A stretch of DNA of 64,000 nt from Haematobia irritans. Taxonomy: Eukaryota; Arthropoda; Insecta; Diptera; Muscidae. This document shows, piece after piece, positions 44,651 through 57,068 of this stretch (position 1 is the first letter of the stretch; each line of letters opens with the position of its first letter). The position numbers and the translations under genes were made by a program. The notes beneath the pieces were generated by a model, which had not been told where the DNA came from, did no database searches, and saw only the letters and a list, made by a program, of their open reading frames with translations. The DNA is taken from assembly GCF_050003625.1 (NCBI RefSeq), contig NC_134401.1:67777629-67841628 (forward strand), given 5' to 3'.

Positions 44651-46599
44651 TACCGAACCGGTTGTCAGTTATTCCAAATCTGCTATCCCTAACTTAAATA
44701 TGAGACAAAATAACATTTCTGGGATTCTTTTGAGCGACCTCTGGTTGTAAGGTAGTTTTAAGTGAACGAAATCAGAGTTCTAAGAGAGAGAGAGAGAGAG
44801 AGAGAAAAAAAGAGAGGTTTCCGGCTCAGTTCTATTTTTTTTTTTTTGGCTAACGTGCGGCAACGAGTGATGTCGAATGTAGTTTCGTTACATAAAAATA
44901 CCTTGATTTATCGGTGCCATCCAAATAATGTCAAAATTAACGAGTGTTACAAGGCAATGTAGAAAACTTTTAGTAAAGAAAATGTCATAATTGCGAGCCA
45001 ACGAAAAACGATCAAGCGTGTAACAAAATTTCGCCCCACGACAGTAAACAAAAGAAACAGAAAAACAAAAAGTTCCAAATGCATAAATTATTGTAATTTC
45101 ATAAAAAAAACACAGCACAAATGTATGGAAATTATTGTAAACAGATCCATATAAATAATAAATAAGACAACATCATTTGCTCATCTCCACATATGTCTGA
45201 ATGAAACAATATAGAAGAATTTGTTAAATTAAGTCATAGGCAACTATGCAAAATAATTTATAAATATAAAAAAAAGAACAAACGACTATTTGTAACAGAA
45301 TTTAATATTTATTAAATAAACTAATGATGTAAATGGATGGTGATTCCATTTTATAGTCCGAAACGCTATGAGAAAAACAAAAACAATGCTAAAGCAAGAA
45401 TGAAAGAAAACTTACAATAGAAGTGGAAATACCAATCCAGTTAATCCGCTAAGGAAGTTCAGAAAATGAAGATCAGAGGGAAGTTCAGCGACGCAATGAA
45501 TGCAACCCAATACAAAAATAATAAAGAAGAAAATTAAAAAAAAACTAATTAATGAAAATCACTTTTTTTCGATTATAATTTCAAATATGTTGCCTCTACC
45601 GTGCTCCTTTGTAAATAAATATAAACGAATATTAGAAAAAAATTGTAATCCATATAACCAAACATTACAGATCAAACTAAAGAATGTAATGATCTACGAG
45701 GAAAGAGAAACAAGAAAATAAAAACAAACATTACGTATGTATACAGGTATATCTTAGATGTAAGCTTATTTGAATATTAAAACAAGATGTATATTACATG
45801 CTTAAGGAAAGAAAGATTGAAAAAAACAAATAATAAGAATAAAAAAAATTATAGTGTATGTAAATTTATTTAAATATTAAGAAAAATATGAATATTGAAC
45901 GCATAAGAAAAAGTTAAATTAAATGAAATTCTCTTCGCAAGCTGCAATGTATAGGAACAGAAATAAAAAAATATGAAATGAAATCGAATGTATTTATATA
46001 GGTTTATGTATATTCTTTTGTTTTGGAACATTTGTTTTTTTTTTTTGTTTTCTGTTTGGAAAATATGAACATCGTTTGAAATAAAAGGAAAGTAACATAA
46101 AATTGCTCGTCATGTTTCTCTTATTTTTTTCTCTTTAAAAGGGGCAATTAAAATGTTGGAGTAATAATATTCATGGTTGAGGGGGGAGGGGTGTTGTGTT
46201 TTTTAGACTTGACTGCACTGGTTGTGTATAGATATGAACTCCGTTGAGACCAGGAAAGGATTAACTCACATTTGGGTGTTACATATTTAGAAGTTGGATC
46301 TCGAGGTAATACAATGATTGCTATATTTGATTAAAGCAAAAGGGGTGGGAGTATCCAACAAATGGACTGAATGACTGACTGATGACGAAAGTAAGTAAAT
46401 CCTTTTCTATTGTCCGTCCGTAAACGAAATAGCAATATCCGACTAAAATTCAAATCAAATTTGACACGATTTTTTTATGCTTGCTTTTGATGTGCATAAC
46501 TCACGGTGATAAAGAACCCAACCATGACTGAGGCTGAGCTGGCTTTGCCACCGTGTCAGACCGCATCTAGTGAGATATGCACCCTACAATAGGCAATTG
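44651..46599. other. About 1.9 kb of unassigned sequence within H3
   Basis: AT-rich with an AG microsatellite (44786-44806); no frame with a recognisable motif. It may be another inserted element or sequence trapped between two H ends. A segment at 46510-46590 is G+C-richer but shows no motif I know. Confidence 0.4.
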
Positions 46600-46975
46600 C
46601 AAAAAATCGATTACATCATATTGATGAATGGATTACGTCAACGTTAGGAAAAACATTCATCGCTGTGACGATCCAGTTTATAGCGACGACGAAGGAGAAT
46701 TGTACTTTTGAAGAATTTCATCATCGCGTGGATGAAAGAGAATAATCGCAGATATGAAAAACATAATCGCATAGATGAAATACTTTCATCACCTGGACGT
46801 AATATAGTGATCTATGGGATGTCAATATGTTCATCACAGCGATGAATTACAATTCATCGCCATGACGAAAAAATCGTCACCGGCATGAAATGTTACGTTA
46901 GCTCATTTTTGACGAAAAATTCGTCACCGGGACGTAAAAATTCGTTCTCATGACGTACATTTTTCTTTCAGTGTA

Positions 46976-47540
46976 GAGTCCTCCAGCATTTGTTTCTTGT
47001 ACCATTGCTCGTTACCAACGCCAGATATGACCCGAAAAGATAAGCTGCACATATAGCGAGATCATTTCAAAATGATCATTTTTTAACAAGCAATTTGATC
47101 GGGTTTATTTGCCAAAAAGAGCAGTTGGAAATGTATGCCTTCGATTGGCCACGAGAATTCAAGCACTGCAGATGGTAATGAGGAGAGCCCCCATAACGAT
47201 CGATGGTCGTATTCATGGGATCAAAACAAATGTCAAATAATATAGGGAAGAAGTCCTAAAAACGTAATGAAGCCCTGTGTAGACAAACATTTCAGCCATG
47301 GGCATTCTCACAGTTCAACAAGCGTCAGCCAAGAATGGCTTCAAACTGCACAGTGGGCTCTTTCGACTGGGACATTTTGGAGAGAGAGGTTGGCACTAAA
47401 AAATATCAAAGTGCCTACCATCTCAAGACGGCTCGTAGTGGGGAATGAGCCATAATACCACGGAGATATTTTCGTGCAGCGTGCGATGTATTTGTCGGCC
47501 ATAATAATCAAATAATCAAATGTAACCAAATCAGACATGT
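46976..47540 (+). pseudogene. Tc1/mariner-like transposase remnant
   Basis: Scattered frames: RVYLPKRAVGNVCLRLATRI-like coding near 47100-47165, then a KPCVDKHFSHGH segment (47268-47303), SQEWLQTAQWALSTGTFW (47316-47370) and so on, matching the region around the second and third catalytic positions of Tc1-like transposases with an xEWL motif. The catalytic residues themselves are lost. It lies directly beside the H3 right end. Confidence 0.55.
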
Positions 47541-48457
47541 TATGCCTTTGAACAATAAAATTAATAATACATAACTCTGTACTTTGTTACATTACATATC
47601 AGAAACCCTGTAGTATATTATATAATGAATTCTACACTTAAGGATTGTGTATTGATTCTACGCCAAAACGAGGTTTCTTTGAAAAAAAAGGAATTTATTT
47701 AGCAAGAAAGTCAAACTTAGGTCTAGATTAAATAATATTAAAGTTAGGATACATTCTCATCTTCCTTTTTTTTTGCAATGAATTGATAAAGCTATTCAGG
47801 AACAAATATTTCAAAATAAAAGAAATGTTTTCAAATGTTCAAAAACAAACAAATTACTCAAAATAATATATATATATATGAATTTATAAATAACTTTTTA
47901 CATTTTTATAAATTTATGGACTTTATATACACGGAAAGGAAAATGTACATCACGAGAACGAATTTTTACTTCCCTGTACGAATTTTTCGTCAAAAATGAG
48001 CTAACGTAACATTTCATCCCGGTGATGAATTTTTCGTCATGGCGATAAGTTGTAATTCATCACTGTGATGAACACATTGACATCCCATAGATCACTATAT
48101 CACGTCCAGGTGATGAAAATATTTCATCTATGCGATTATCTTTTTCGTATCTGCGATTATTCTCTTTCATCCATGCGATGATGAAATTCTTCAAAAGTAC
48201 GATTCTCCTTTGTCGTCGCTACAAACGCGATAGTCACAGCGATGAATGCTTTTTCATCAATATGATGTAAACCACACCTAAATTTGATGTAACATATTCA
48301 TCAATATAAGTCAATTTTGTGGTAAGGAGGAGAAATTTATATTAATGAATGGACGAATATAAGTCCACTAGATAATTTCCGTCCTTATCACAAATTTGAC
48401 TTATATGGTGAATAGATTACATTAGATTGATAAATGGATTATCAGAAATATTTTCTA

Positions 48458-50511
48458 CACCGAAAGAAAAAGCGTTCGTCACCTTGACGATTGAGTTTCA
48501 TCAATGCGTTTTCGTCTGTGCGATGAAAAGTTTCGTCCATGGGAGTATTTCGGTAGTCCACGTGACGAAATCAATCATCAAAGTCAATTTTTGTTCTTTT
48601 CATAGTTCGTCACATTGATGATCTAGTTTCGTCTATGAGACGAAATTATTTTCTTTCCGATTCAGCGAAAGTTAACCAAAATTAACATTTGATTTAAATT
48701 AATTTCGTTTATATGAAAGTCCCAATATATGAATTACACATATTAATAGAAGTTGGAACAAAGTTTTAAGTGTTTTATTTTCATAATGTATCAAGGATGC
48801 TGGTTTTCGTCAATGCGATGAAAGAATCTTCAAATTGATGAAACACACTTTTCTCTGAAATGTGTATCAAAAAATCTCAATGCTAACTAAAACATAAAAC
48901 GATATACGGTGTATATAGTATATAGATGTAATTTACATTTTTCCATTAGTACTAATCTGAAACACCTAAAAGTCGAATCAATAGTCAATGTGACGAAACA
49001 GTGTTCAATGTGATGATAAAATTCATACGTTCTGTAGATGTGTGTTTATTTCTCTACCTAAAAAAACACACACACACAACCAAATGCGCTTGCTACGTTT
49101 TGTTTTTAAAATAACTGTACACAGCTTTTATTAATGAGAGCTAAGTTATTTTTGTTGGGTATTTCATGCTCTCTCCACATTTAACTTAACTCAAACGAGT
49201 ATTTGAGCAAACATTTGTTCACATGTTTGTTTTTAAATTGGCTTACAAGACATATGAGAACAATAAAAGTCGTCAAATTGACGAAAATAGTAATCAAATA
49301 GACGAAAAGTTTCATCTACTCCGTTGACATGTATTCAAAATGCAATAACACATCCATACGTAGTTGTGTGGTAGAAATATTGTTTTGTTTTTTTTCTGTG
49401 CGGTAAGAACATTTCAAATGGTTCCTCTCAGTTGTTGAGTTTAGTCCAAAGTGTAAAGGTGGTCGCGCGTGCCGAAAATAAATAGCTAATGCTTAAAGAT
49501 GTGAAAGTGAAAATAAAAATAAAAATGTGAGTAAAATAAAAAAAAAAACATGAAGTGTTATATATGGAAAAAAATTTAACCAAAATGACGATTTTTTAAC
49601 ATTTATATGTTTATGGAAGTATTTCTAAATTTACAGATAAATGCCGCAACATTTTTCGTTCTGTGAAAACTGAATACGGATAAAGAAATTAAAGAATAAA
49701 GATGAATTGGATGAGCAAACAATTCAAAACGAAAAGGAACAGTTGGGCACAAAAAGGGTGAATTTTGTTCTAAAAAGATCGAATATATTTTACAATAATT
49801 TAAAATTTCAATTTTTAAATTCTTCTTTTTATTATTTTTTACTCCACAGGATGAACCCATAAAACTTTTCATCCTTGGTGATCTAAACACTAATTAAGGT
49901 AACAGAATGTTTGTGTGTCTAGATGGTCAATTTATCAAAATCAACAGCTTTGGTAGATGTGTATGAACAATTTTGTATACGTTTTTACTTCGTTAGTTGT
50001 ACATATTTCAAATAAATAAAATTTAAATTTAATTAAAAATAAAACACAATATGGTTCTTTATTAAAAGTGTCGTAGAAAATATTTATAATAATCAATTTA
50101 TCAATTTGATGTTTACATCGTATTGATGAATCGATTACATCAAATTGATGAATCTATTACATCATATTGATGAATGGATTACGTCAAATTTAGGGAAAGA
50201 GTTCATCGCTATGACGAAGGCGTTTGTAGCGATGACGAACGAGAATCATACTTTTGAAGAATTGCATCATCGAATGGATGAAAGAGAATAATCGCAGATA
50301 CGAAAAATATCATCACATAGATGAAATACATTTATCATCTGGACGTAACATAGTCGTATATGGGATGTAAATAAGTTCATCACAGGGATGAATTCAATTC
50401 ATCGCTATGACGAAAAAATGGGATGAAATGTTACATTAGCTCATTTTTGACGAAAAATTCGTCACCGTGATGTAAAGATTCATCCTCATGACGTACTTTT
50501 TCCTTTCAGTA
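48458..50511 (+). mobile_element. Element H1, complete non-autonomous copy
   Basis: 2054 bp. Ends CACCGAAAGAAAAAGCGTTC and, reversed, TACTGAAAGGAAAAAGTACG; TA at 48456-48457 and 50512-50513. Both subterminal regions (48458-49000 and 50106-50511) are dense in GACGAAA/TTTCGTC and GATGAA/TTCATC words, often paired as short palindromes. The centre (49400-50100) is not obviously coding. Confidence 0.85.
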
Positions 50512-51540
50512 TACGACGCTTAATAAACAACCATATTGTTTTTTTTTTTTTTAATTAAATTTTATTTGTTTGAAATAAGGTACAACTAACGAAATAAATA
50601 CGTACATAAAATGTATCATACAATATTTGCATTTATATGCTTTTCTTCGAAAGCTGTTGATTTTGATAAATTGACCATAAAGATACACAAACATGATGTT
50701 ACCTTAATAGTGTTTAGATCACAAATAGCAAGGAGGTGAGGAGTAAAAATATAAAGAAGAATTTAAAAATTGATATTTTGAATTATTGTAAAATATTTTC
50801 GATGCTAGTAGAATTTGAACAAAATATAACTCACCATTTTCTTTTAGAATTTTTCAATTCGTTCATTCAATTCGTCTTTCTCCTTTAATTTCAGTTTAAA
50901 ACCATATTGGGTTTTCACAGAGCGAAAAATGTTGCGGCAATTATCTGTAAATTTGAAAATACTTCCATAAACAAATAACATATAAATGTTTGTAAAACAA
51001 TAAATTGACCGAAATAAATTTAAAATTACACTTGTTATCTTCGCTAGAACACTCCATTGTGTTCTTCAAAACAGTAACAAATACATTTTCTTGTAACGCA
51101 GGCGCTTTTTCTTTATTAGATGAATGTTTTGGTAGAGCATGCCTCTCAAAAGAAGAAGCATCCTTGTATAATGCGTAAAATATTTTTCATTTTGGTTAAA
51201 AAATGTATTGAATATAACATTTCATGTCTTTTTACTCACTTTTTTGTTTTTCTTTTCACTTTCACAACTTTATTCAATAAGCTCTTTATTTTCGACCACC
51301 TTCACACTTTGAACATAACTCATCGACTAATAAGAACCATTTGAGAAATTCTTACCGCGCAAAAAATAAACAACATCTCTACCACACAACTTCATATGAA
51401 TGTGTTATTGCATTAGTATTTGAATACACATCAACGGAGTAGATGAAATATTTCGTCTATTTGATTACTTTTTTCATTAATTTGACGACTTTAATTGTTC
51501 TCATACATCTTGGATGCCAATTTAAAAACAACCATGTGAC

Positions 51541-54500
51541 CAACAGCTGTATGTCAATTAAATCAATTAAATCAGTCAATTAACAGCTGTATGTCAATTA
51601 AATCCAACTCGGTTGGCTGTGATGAAATTGATCCCAAATTCATCAAGATTATTCTAACATACACTCTGCAATATATCACTCATATCTATAACTGCATTAT
51701 TATGACCAACACCTTCCCTGTGGCATGGAAAACTGCAAAAATTATTCCTATACCAAATGGTAATGGCGAATTTCGTCCAATTGCGATACTACCATATCTA
51801 TCCAAAGTACTACACTGTTAGAAAAATATGTTTTTCATATGTTCCGATATAAACAGAATGTGTTTCGGGCACAATTTTTAAACACAATACATTTAAATTC
51901 AAACATGTAATGTTCCTAAACTAACACTAAACGTTTGGGACACATAAGTTAATATGTTAGAATATATTATTTTTGGGACATGAATGTTTCATAAAAATAA
52001 TAAGTGTGAATGTACATTTATATACATTTACAAATTTCGTGTAAACATATATATGTTGTGATATATTATTCAGCGAGCGACAGATAGAGAAAGAAATAGA
52101 GATGGAAACCGTGAAGGTTGACGAAAGATATCAACATAACAAAGCGAGAGAATCAAAAGAGACCAATTTCTGTGAAATCGCTTGTATGTTGTTTGGGAAA
52201 ACTGTTTTATGATAAGGCCAACAATTTGATATGCTTAAGTCTAAATATTATATAATTTGAATATTAGAATGAGTATTCGGAGTAAAGAGAATAGACATTC
52301 GGAACCAAGCATGTGTTTTCGCCTTGAGAGCAGCATATTATGTATGTGTGGACATGTGTTTTGTTTATCATTTTAGCATTATGCGCACAATTTTTGCTTA
52401 GTTCGTTAAAAGAAATCGGAACGTACGAGGAGTAACTCAAAATATTCAGGCAAAGGAAATTAAAAAAAAAAAAAACGGTGGAAAATATAAAAAAATACAA
52501 AGGGATCTTCATAAAAAAACGAATGGGCACTATACTCTTTTTAGAGTTGGGACAGTAAAATGAAAAAAAGAGGAAATAGTGAAAAATTAAACAGTAAAAT
52601 GTATAAAAACAAAGTTTAGTTCCCCTTTATTAATAAGTAGTTCAAGAGGACTTGAAGGACACCTGCAAATATTAAAGCGGACACTAAAGTCGAGTTTTTC
52701 AGCTAACACAATTGAAAAAGCATATTTTCTTTAAAATGAATTATTAAAGAAAAATAAAAGGCAAAACATGGTCATTTTGGAGCGATAATGCCAACTTAAT
52801 ACCGGCCTTAAAGGTAAAAATGAAAGGTAAAAATGAAATGGTATTAAATGCTAGTAAAAAACTGTTCACGCCTAAATAAATTTATGTGTATATTATAAAA
52901 TTATGTATGTATGTTTATACTCGACTTCTTCTTTTGTTTTTCGTTCAAATAATTCCTTCCAAAATTTTTTTGAATTCCTTCCAAAATTTCAAACTCTTAT
53001 ACCAAAAACAGTTTTTTGTTACAAAATTGTTATTTTTGCAATAAAAAAATATTATTTTATCCAAAAGCTCAGACAATTTCGTTTATATCAAGTACTGTTT
53101 CTGACTGTAAATCTTTAACAACCCACATATCGAAGTTTCATTATAAAAATATAGTATAAATATAAATGTGTAAATTAAAAAAAATGGTTCGGTCGGAGCA
53201 GGGATTTAACCCACGACCCTTTGCATGCAAGGCAGACATGCTAACCACTGCTCCACGTCGCCAACAAATGTATGTTTCTGTTAAATAGTGTTATGTTTGC
53301 ATGGGCTCGACTATGCTATATAAATGTAACTTATAACGATAATTGTCTACTGGTGACTGTAACAGCTACGTAGCCCAGTGGATAGTGTGTTGGCTTACAA
53401 ACTGTATGGTCCTCGGTTCGATTCTTCGTCCAGGCGAAAGGTAAAATTTAAAAAATTTAATAATTTCTGCAACATTATTTGTATTACAGAAAAAGGTGCC
53501 AAAACTAAAAAATTTCGTGGAAGTGAAAATTATGTGAGGGAATGAGCACAACTTCTTTGGCGAAAATTCTTCCAAGCATATAATATTTTTGGGCTCAAAA
53601 TGCTTCCAAACATATAATATGTTCACATAAAACAAACATATTAATATTTCGGCAGCATCCAATAATATATGTGCTTCCTGCAAAATATGTTTGGAACATA
53701 TGTTAGAGAAGCGATTTTTTTTTGAGGGTGTAGAGAAAATTCTTCATATTCAAATCCAAAACAACTTGAATGAGAAAAACCTTCTAACCACAAGACGGTC
53801 TGGATGTAGGCCTGATCACAGCTGTCTCACTGCTCTTACTGATGTCGTGGAAACATTACGGTCTGCTCTCGACAATGGGGATATAGCTTTTCTGATACTC
53901 CTTGATGAAATAAACTGAGATATAACTTTAACTTTGATTCGACCGCTGTGCGCCTAATATCATCATACCTCACAATGCGATTACAGTTTACAACCAACGG
54001 AATATACAACTCCTCCTTACTGTCACTTAATAGAGGGGTTCCTCAAGGATCAATTCTTGACCCTTTTCTATACTCCATTTATTCCAATGATTTGAAAAAC
54101 ACTTCCTGATACGAACTATCCGTCTCTGGAACCAACTTCCAAATCACATTCAAATCATAAGAAGCAATCATAGATTCAAGACAAATGTCATAAAATTCTA
54201 TAGCGAATCCTGATGCTATCTACTAACAGAGTTCTCTATTTCTCGGGGAATACATATAAAAACTCATTTAAATAATTTATACATACATATATTTGTTTTT
54301 TTTTAATACTTTAAAATTTTTTAGTTTTTTATTGTTAATTTCATTACCTATTCAAACTTAAATATTGATAATAATAGTTGAATGATTTATCCTTACTATA
54401 TTATCTATAACAATGCATATTTTGTACTAAATTTATAAGATTTGTATCTTGTTGTACTGAAAATCCAAATCAACTAAATGAAATGTCAAAATCAAATTCT
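51541..54500 (+). pseudogene. LINE-C: CR1/jockey-like LINE fragment split by X3
   Basis: Before X3: EIDPKFIKII...NTFPVAWKTAKIIPIPNGNGEFRPIAILPYLSKV (RT fingers). After X3: the sequence continues in register, with RRSGCRPDHSCLTALTDVV, FLILLD and RGVPQGSILDPFLYSIYSNDL (RT palm). Then an internal deletion jumps to the C-terminal TIRLWNQLPNHIQ motif (about 54105-54140). There is a stop after FLILLDEIN. A short duplicated 'aacagctgtatgtcaattaaatc' marks the left boundary (51542 and 51581). It is dead. Confidence 0.75.
51813..53730 (-). mobile_element. Element X3 in LINE-C
   Basis: 1918 bp, reverse of X1 and X2; TA at 51811-51812 and 53731-53732. Removing it and one TA restores the LINE-C frame across SKV-LEKIL. 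It carries P (53190-53264, minus) and Q (53364-53436, plus) modules. Confidence 0.92.
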
Positions 54501-54584
54501 CGTTTGAGTTAAGTAAAATGTGGAGAGAGCATGAAATACCCAACAAAAAATAACTTTGTTCTCATTAATAAAAGCTGTGTACAG

Positions 54585-55071
54585 TAAGGCTATAACTTTT
54601 TAACAATTTTTGCGAATTTCGAAATTGGCATACTATAGTCAATAGGCCATTAAAAACTATGAAGAAATACGTTTTTACTTTTTCGCTAGCGTCAAAAAAG
54701 TTCACCCACCAACAGCGATGAAGTTTAGAATGTGAATATGAAAAGAAAAAATAATTCTGTCAAACTTTATTTTAGTTTTAATGGAAATTTTAGCTTCTTC
54801 GATGCGTTTTCGAGTATAGCCACCTTTATTGTTAATAATTTGGCTTCGTGATTCATTGCATTTAAATATGTCTTATAAGAAAAGTGTAATAGTGGTTCAA
54901 AAAAATTCCAAAATCTGGGAGAAACAATTAATCACATTTTTTTGTATTGATTTAGAAAATGCGTTTGGTGGGTGAAGTTTTTTTTTTAAATGATGCAAGA
55001 TAATGCTTTTCATTAATAAAACATCATGGCGCATCTCGTGGTACTATGCCAAAAAATTGGTTATAGCCCTA
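54585..55071. mobile_element. hAT-like MITE, 487 bp
   Basis: Ends TAAGGCTATAAC and, reversed, TAGGGCTATAAC; perfect 8-bp duplication GTGTACAG (54577-54584 and 55072-55079). The unoccupied site is visible in H1 (reverse of 49116-49138). No coding capacity. Confidence 0.93.
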
Positions 55072-55211
55072 GTGTACAGTTATTTGAAAAAAGAAACGTA
55101 GCAAGCGCATTTGGATGTGTGTGTTTTTTTAGGTAGAGAAATATGTTAAATGCACATCTACAGAACGTATGAATTTTATCATCGCAATGAACACTGTTTC
55201 GTCACATTGAC

Positions 55212-55758
55212 TTTACATAATATCCGAAAATATTGAATTTCTCTTGACGTGAGAGAGCCCACACATATTGCTTCTCTCATATTTATTCAATACAAGCTTA
55301 AAATTCGAACAATAGAATACGAGATTAGTACAATTAAAAAATAATGTTTTTCTAGGTATAGCGTTTCTTTACTTGCATTTCGTTTTCTCAGTTCAGCCTA
55401 AATCATTAAAAATGAGGTATGTTGTATGCTTGTATTGAAACTTAAAATGAATTTAATATAATGAATTAATATAGGTAACAGATGTATGTTCGTGGATGCT
55501 TTGCTTCAATTTTTCATGAGCAGCATTGAACAAGCAGATGAGTTCGCACAAAAACCTACACTTTCAAATTATTCGCAAATACCAAATAGTGCAAATCAAA
55601 ATCTTCACTTAAAAACTGACCATATCATGGTCATAGGCGTGGGAAGGCCTCTGGGGATGGGGCTTAGACCCCCCGAAAAATTTTAGCCCCCCCCCCAGAA
55701 TTTGAAAATCTATTTGCAATTTTCAATTGTTTTTATATAATATTAAACAAGTAAATAC
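55212..55758. other. Unassigned; short C-rich tract
   Basis: No gene recognised; the 66-codon frame at 55486-55686 has no motif. A C-rich tract (55670-55700) stands out from the AT-rich surroundings. Confidence 0.4.
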
Positions 55759-55948
55759 AACCAGGCATTTGACGGTGTGATAAAAAATTGATATCTTAGG
55801 TTCATACCTCAGTAACCGCTTTTATAGAGTACGTCATGACGATGAATTTACAAAACTCTACCCAATATATTCAGGGGTGCCTCAAAGCAGCACATTATTA
55901 TATCTATTATATACTTATGATATGCCTGCAACCGAATGGTGCTTCATA

Positions 55949-56925
55949 CACCCTCACAAAAAATCGCTTCTGTAACATATACTCCCAAACATATTTTGCT
56001 TCAAGCATATACATTTTTGGGTATTGCCCAAACATTTATATGTTTGATCTCTTCCAATATATAATATGTTTGAAAGCATATTGGTCTAAACAATATATGT
56101 TTGGGTAGTCTAAGTTCCAAACATTTTGTATTTTTGCATCCAAATTCAATAATGTTGTCTTCCAAAAAACAATATGTTATTATGTGAACATATGATATGT
56201 TTGGAAGCATTTTGCACCCAAAAATATTATATGCTTAAAAAAAATTCTCCCAAACAATATTGTGCTCAAAATTTTATTTATTTATTTATATATTTACAAT
56301 CATAATGAATTATGAAAATAAACAGGTAATATAGGTGCCAACAACATAGGTTTTCGACCTGAATGCTCAAAATTTTGTTTCTGCCTAATTGTATATTCCC
56401 CCACATCTTTCTCACTTCCACGAGATTTTCTAGTTCTTAGCACCTTTTTCTGTAATACAAACATTGTAGAAGAAATTATTCAATTTTATGATTTTTTTTA
56501 TTTTAAATTTACCTTTTGCCGGACGGGGATTCGAACAGCGGACCACACAGTTTGTAAGGATCAAAGAAGTAGCTGATCAATTGCCCAAGGAAAAATAAAA
56601 TGTTAATTTTGTAATAACAAGCAACAACCACGAACTTAGTTCAATATCGCTCCCTGTTAAATAGCGCTCCAAGCTACTAAACACATATATGTTTATAGGC
56701 TATTTCTAAATTAATATATGTTTGCATCCAAGCATATTATATTTACAAACATTTTATGTCCCAAACATAATATGTTCTAACATATTAACATATATGTCCC
56801 AAACATGTTATGCTAGTTTATGAACATTATATGCTTGCACTCAAAAATATTGTGTTTAAAAATTTGTGTTCCAAACATATAATGTTTATAGCCAAACATA
56901 TGAAAAACAGTCTTTTTCATCCGTG
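55949..56925 (+). mobile_element. Element X4 (short X subfamily)
   Basis: 977 bp; ends CACCCTCACAAAAAATCGC and, reversed, CACGGATGAAAAAGACTG; TA at 55947-55948 and 56926-56927. CCAAACATA/TATGTTTGG words fill both halves. A tRNA-like module R (56519-56588, minus; B box GGTTCGAATCCCC-like as GTTCGAATCCCCG) is present. An 89-bp retroposed-looking insertion (56276-56364) is flanked by GCTCAAAATTTT. Confidence 0.9.
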
Positions 56926-57068
56926 TAGGAACATTTGCCAATGATACGGTTTTAATGTCTCCGGGGCGAAACACGGATGAGTCCATAAGCCAACTCTAGG
57001 AATGCCTCAACAAAGTTTATCAATGGACAACTGAATGGGGTCTAAAATTGAACAAAAGCAAATCTCTA

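Larger units (their letters stand above)
41192..46973 (+). mobile_element. Element H3, holding X2 and a further insertion
   Basis: Left-truncated H copy beginning next to mariner D. 41200-41655 matches 49850-50105 of H1 and, reversed, 50530-51180 of H2. After X2, GATGAAT-rich sequence follows (44412-44650), then about 1.9 kb of other sequence, then the right end (46600-46973) with CTTTCAGTG and TA at 46974-46975. The H word is GAYGAAA/TTTCRTC. Confidence 0.7.
47940..55211 (-). mobile_element. Element H2, opened by H1, LINE-C and a hAT-like MITE
   Basis: Reverse H copy. Its end CACGGAAAGGAAAATG (TA at 47938-47939) is followed by GATGAA-rich sequence to 48455; H1 is inserted at TA; the copy resumes at 50514. 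It is opened again by LINE-C (about 51541-54500) and by a hAT-like MITE (54585-55071), and stops near 55211 opposite H1 position 48982, so its far terminus is missing. The junction on each side of H1 matches uninterrupted H sequence (for example 50088-50100 reversed). Confidence 0.8.

Noticed and set aside
44762..45721. Short ORFs (66-76 aa) in the 44.7-45.7 kb stretch
   Set aside because: Low-complexity, AG-microsatellite-driven or Lys/Ile/Asn-rich frames without start context or domain.
49400..49900. Host gene exon captured by H1
   Set aside because: A G+C-richer patch and a 95-codon antisense frame drew attention, but there is no motif, no conserved splice pattern, and related H copies have decayed frames.
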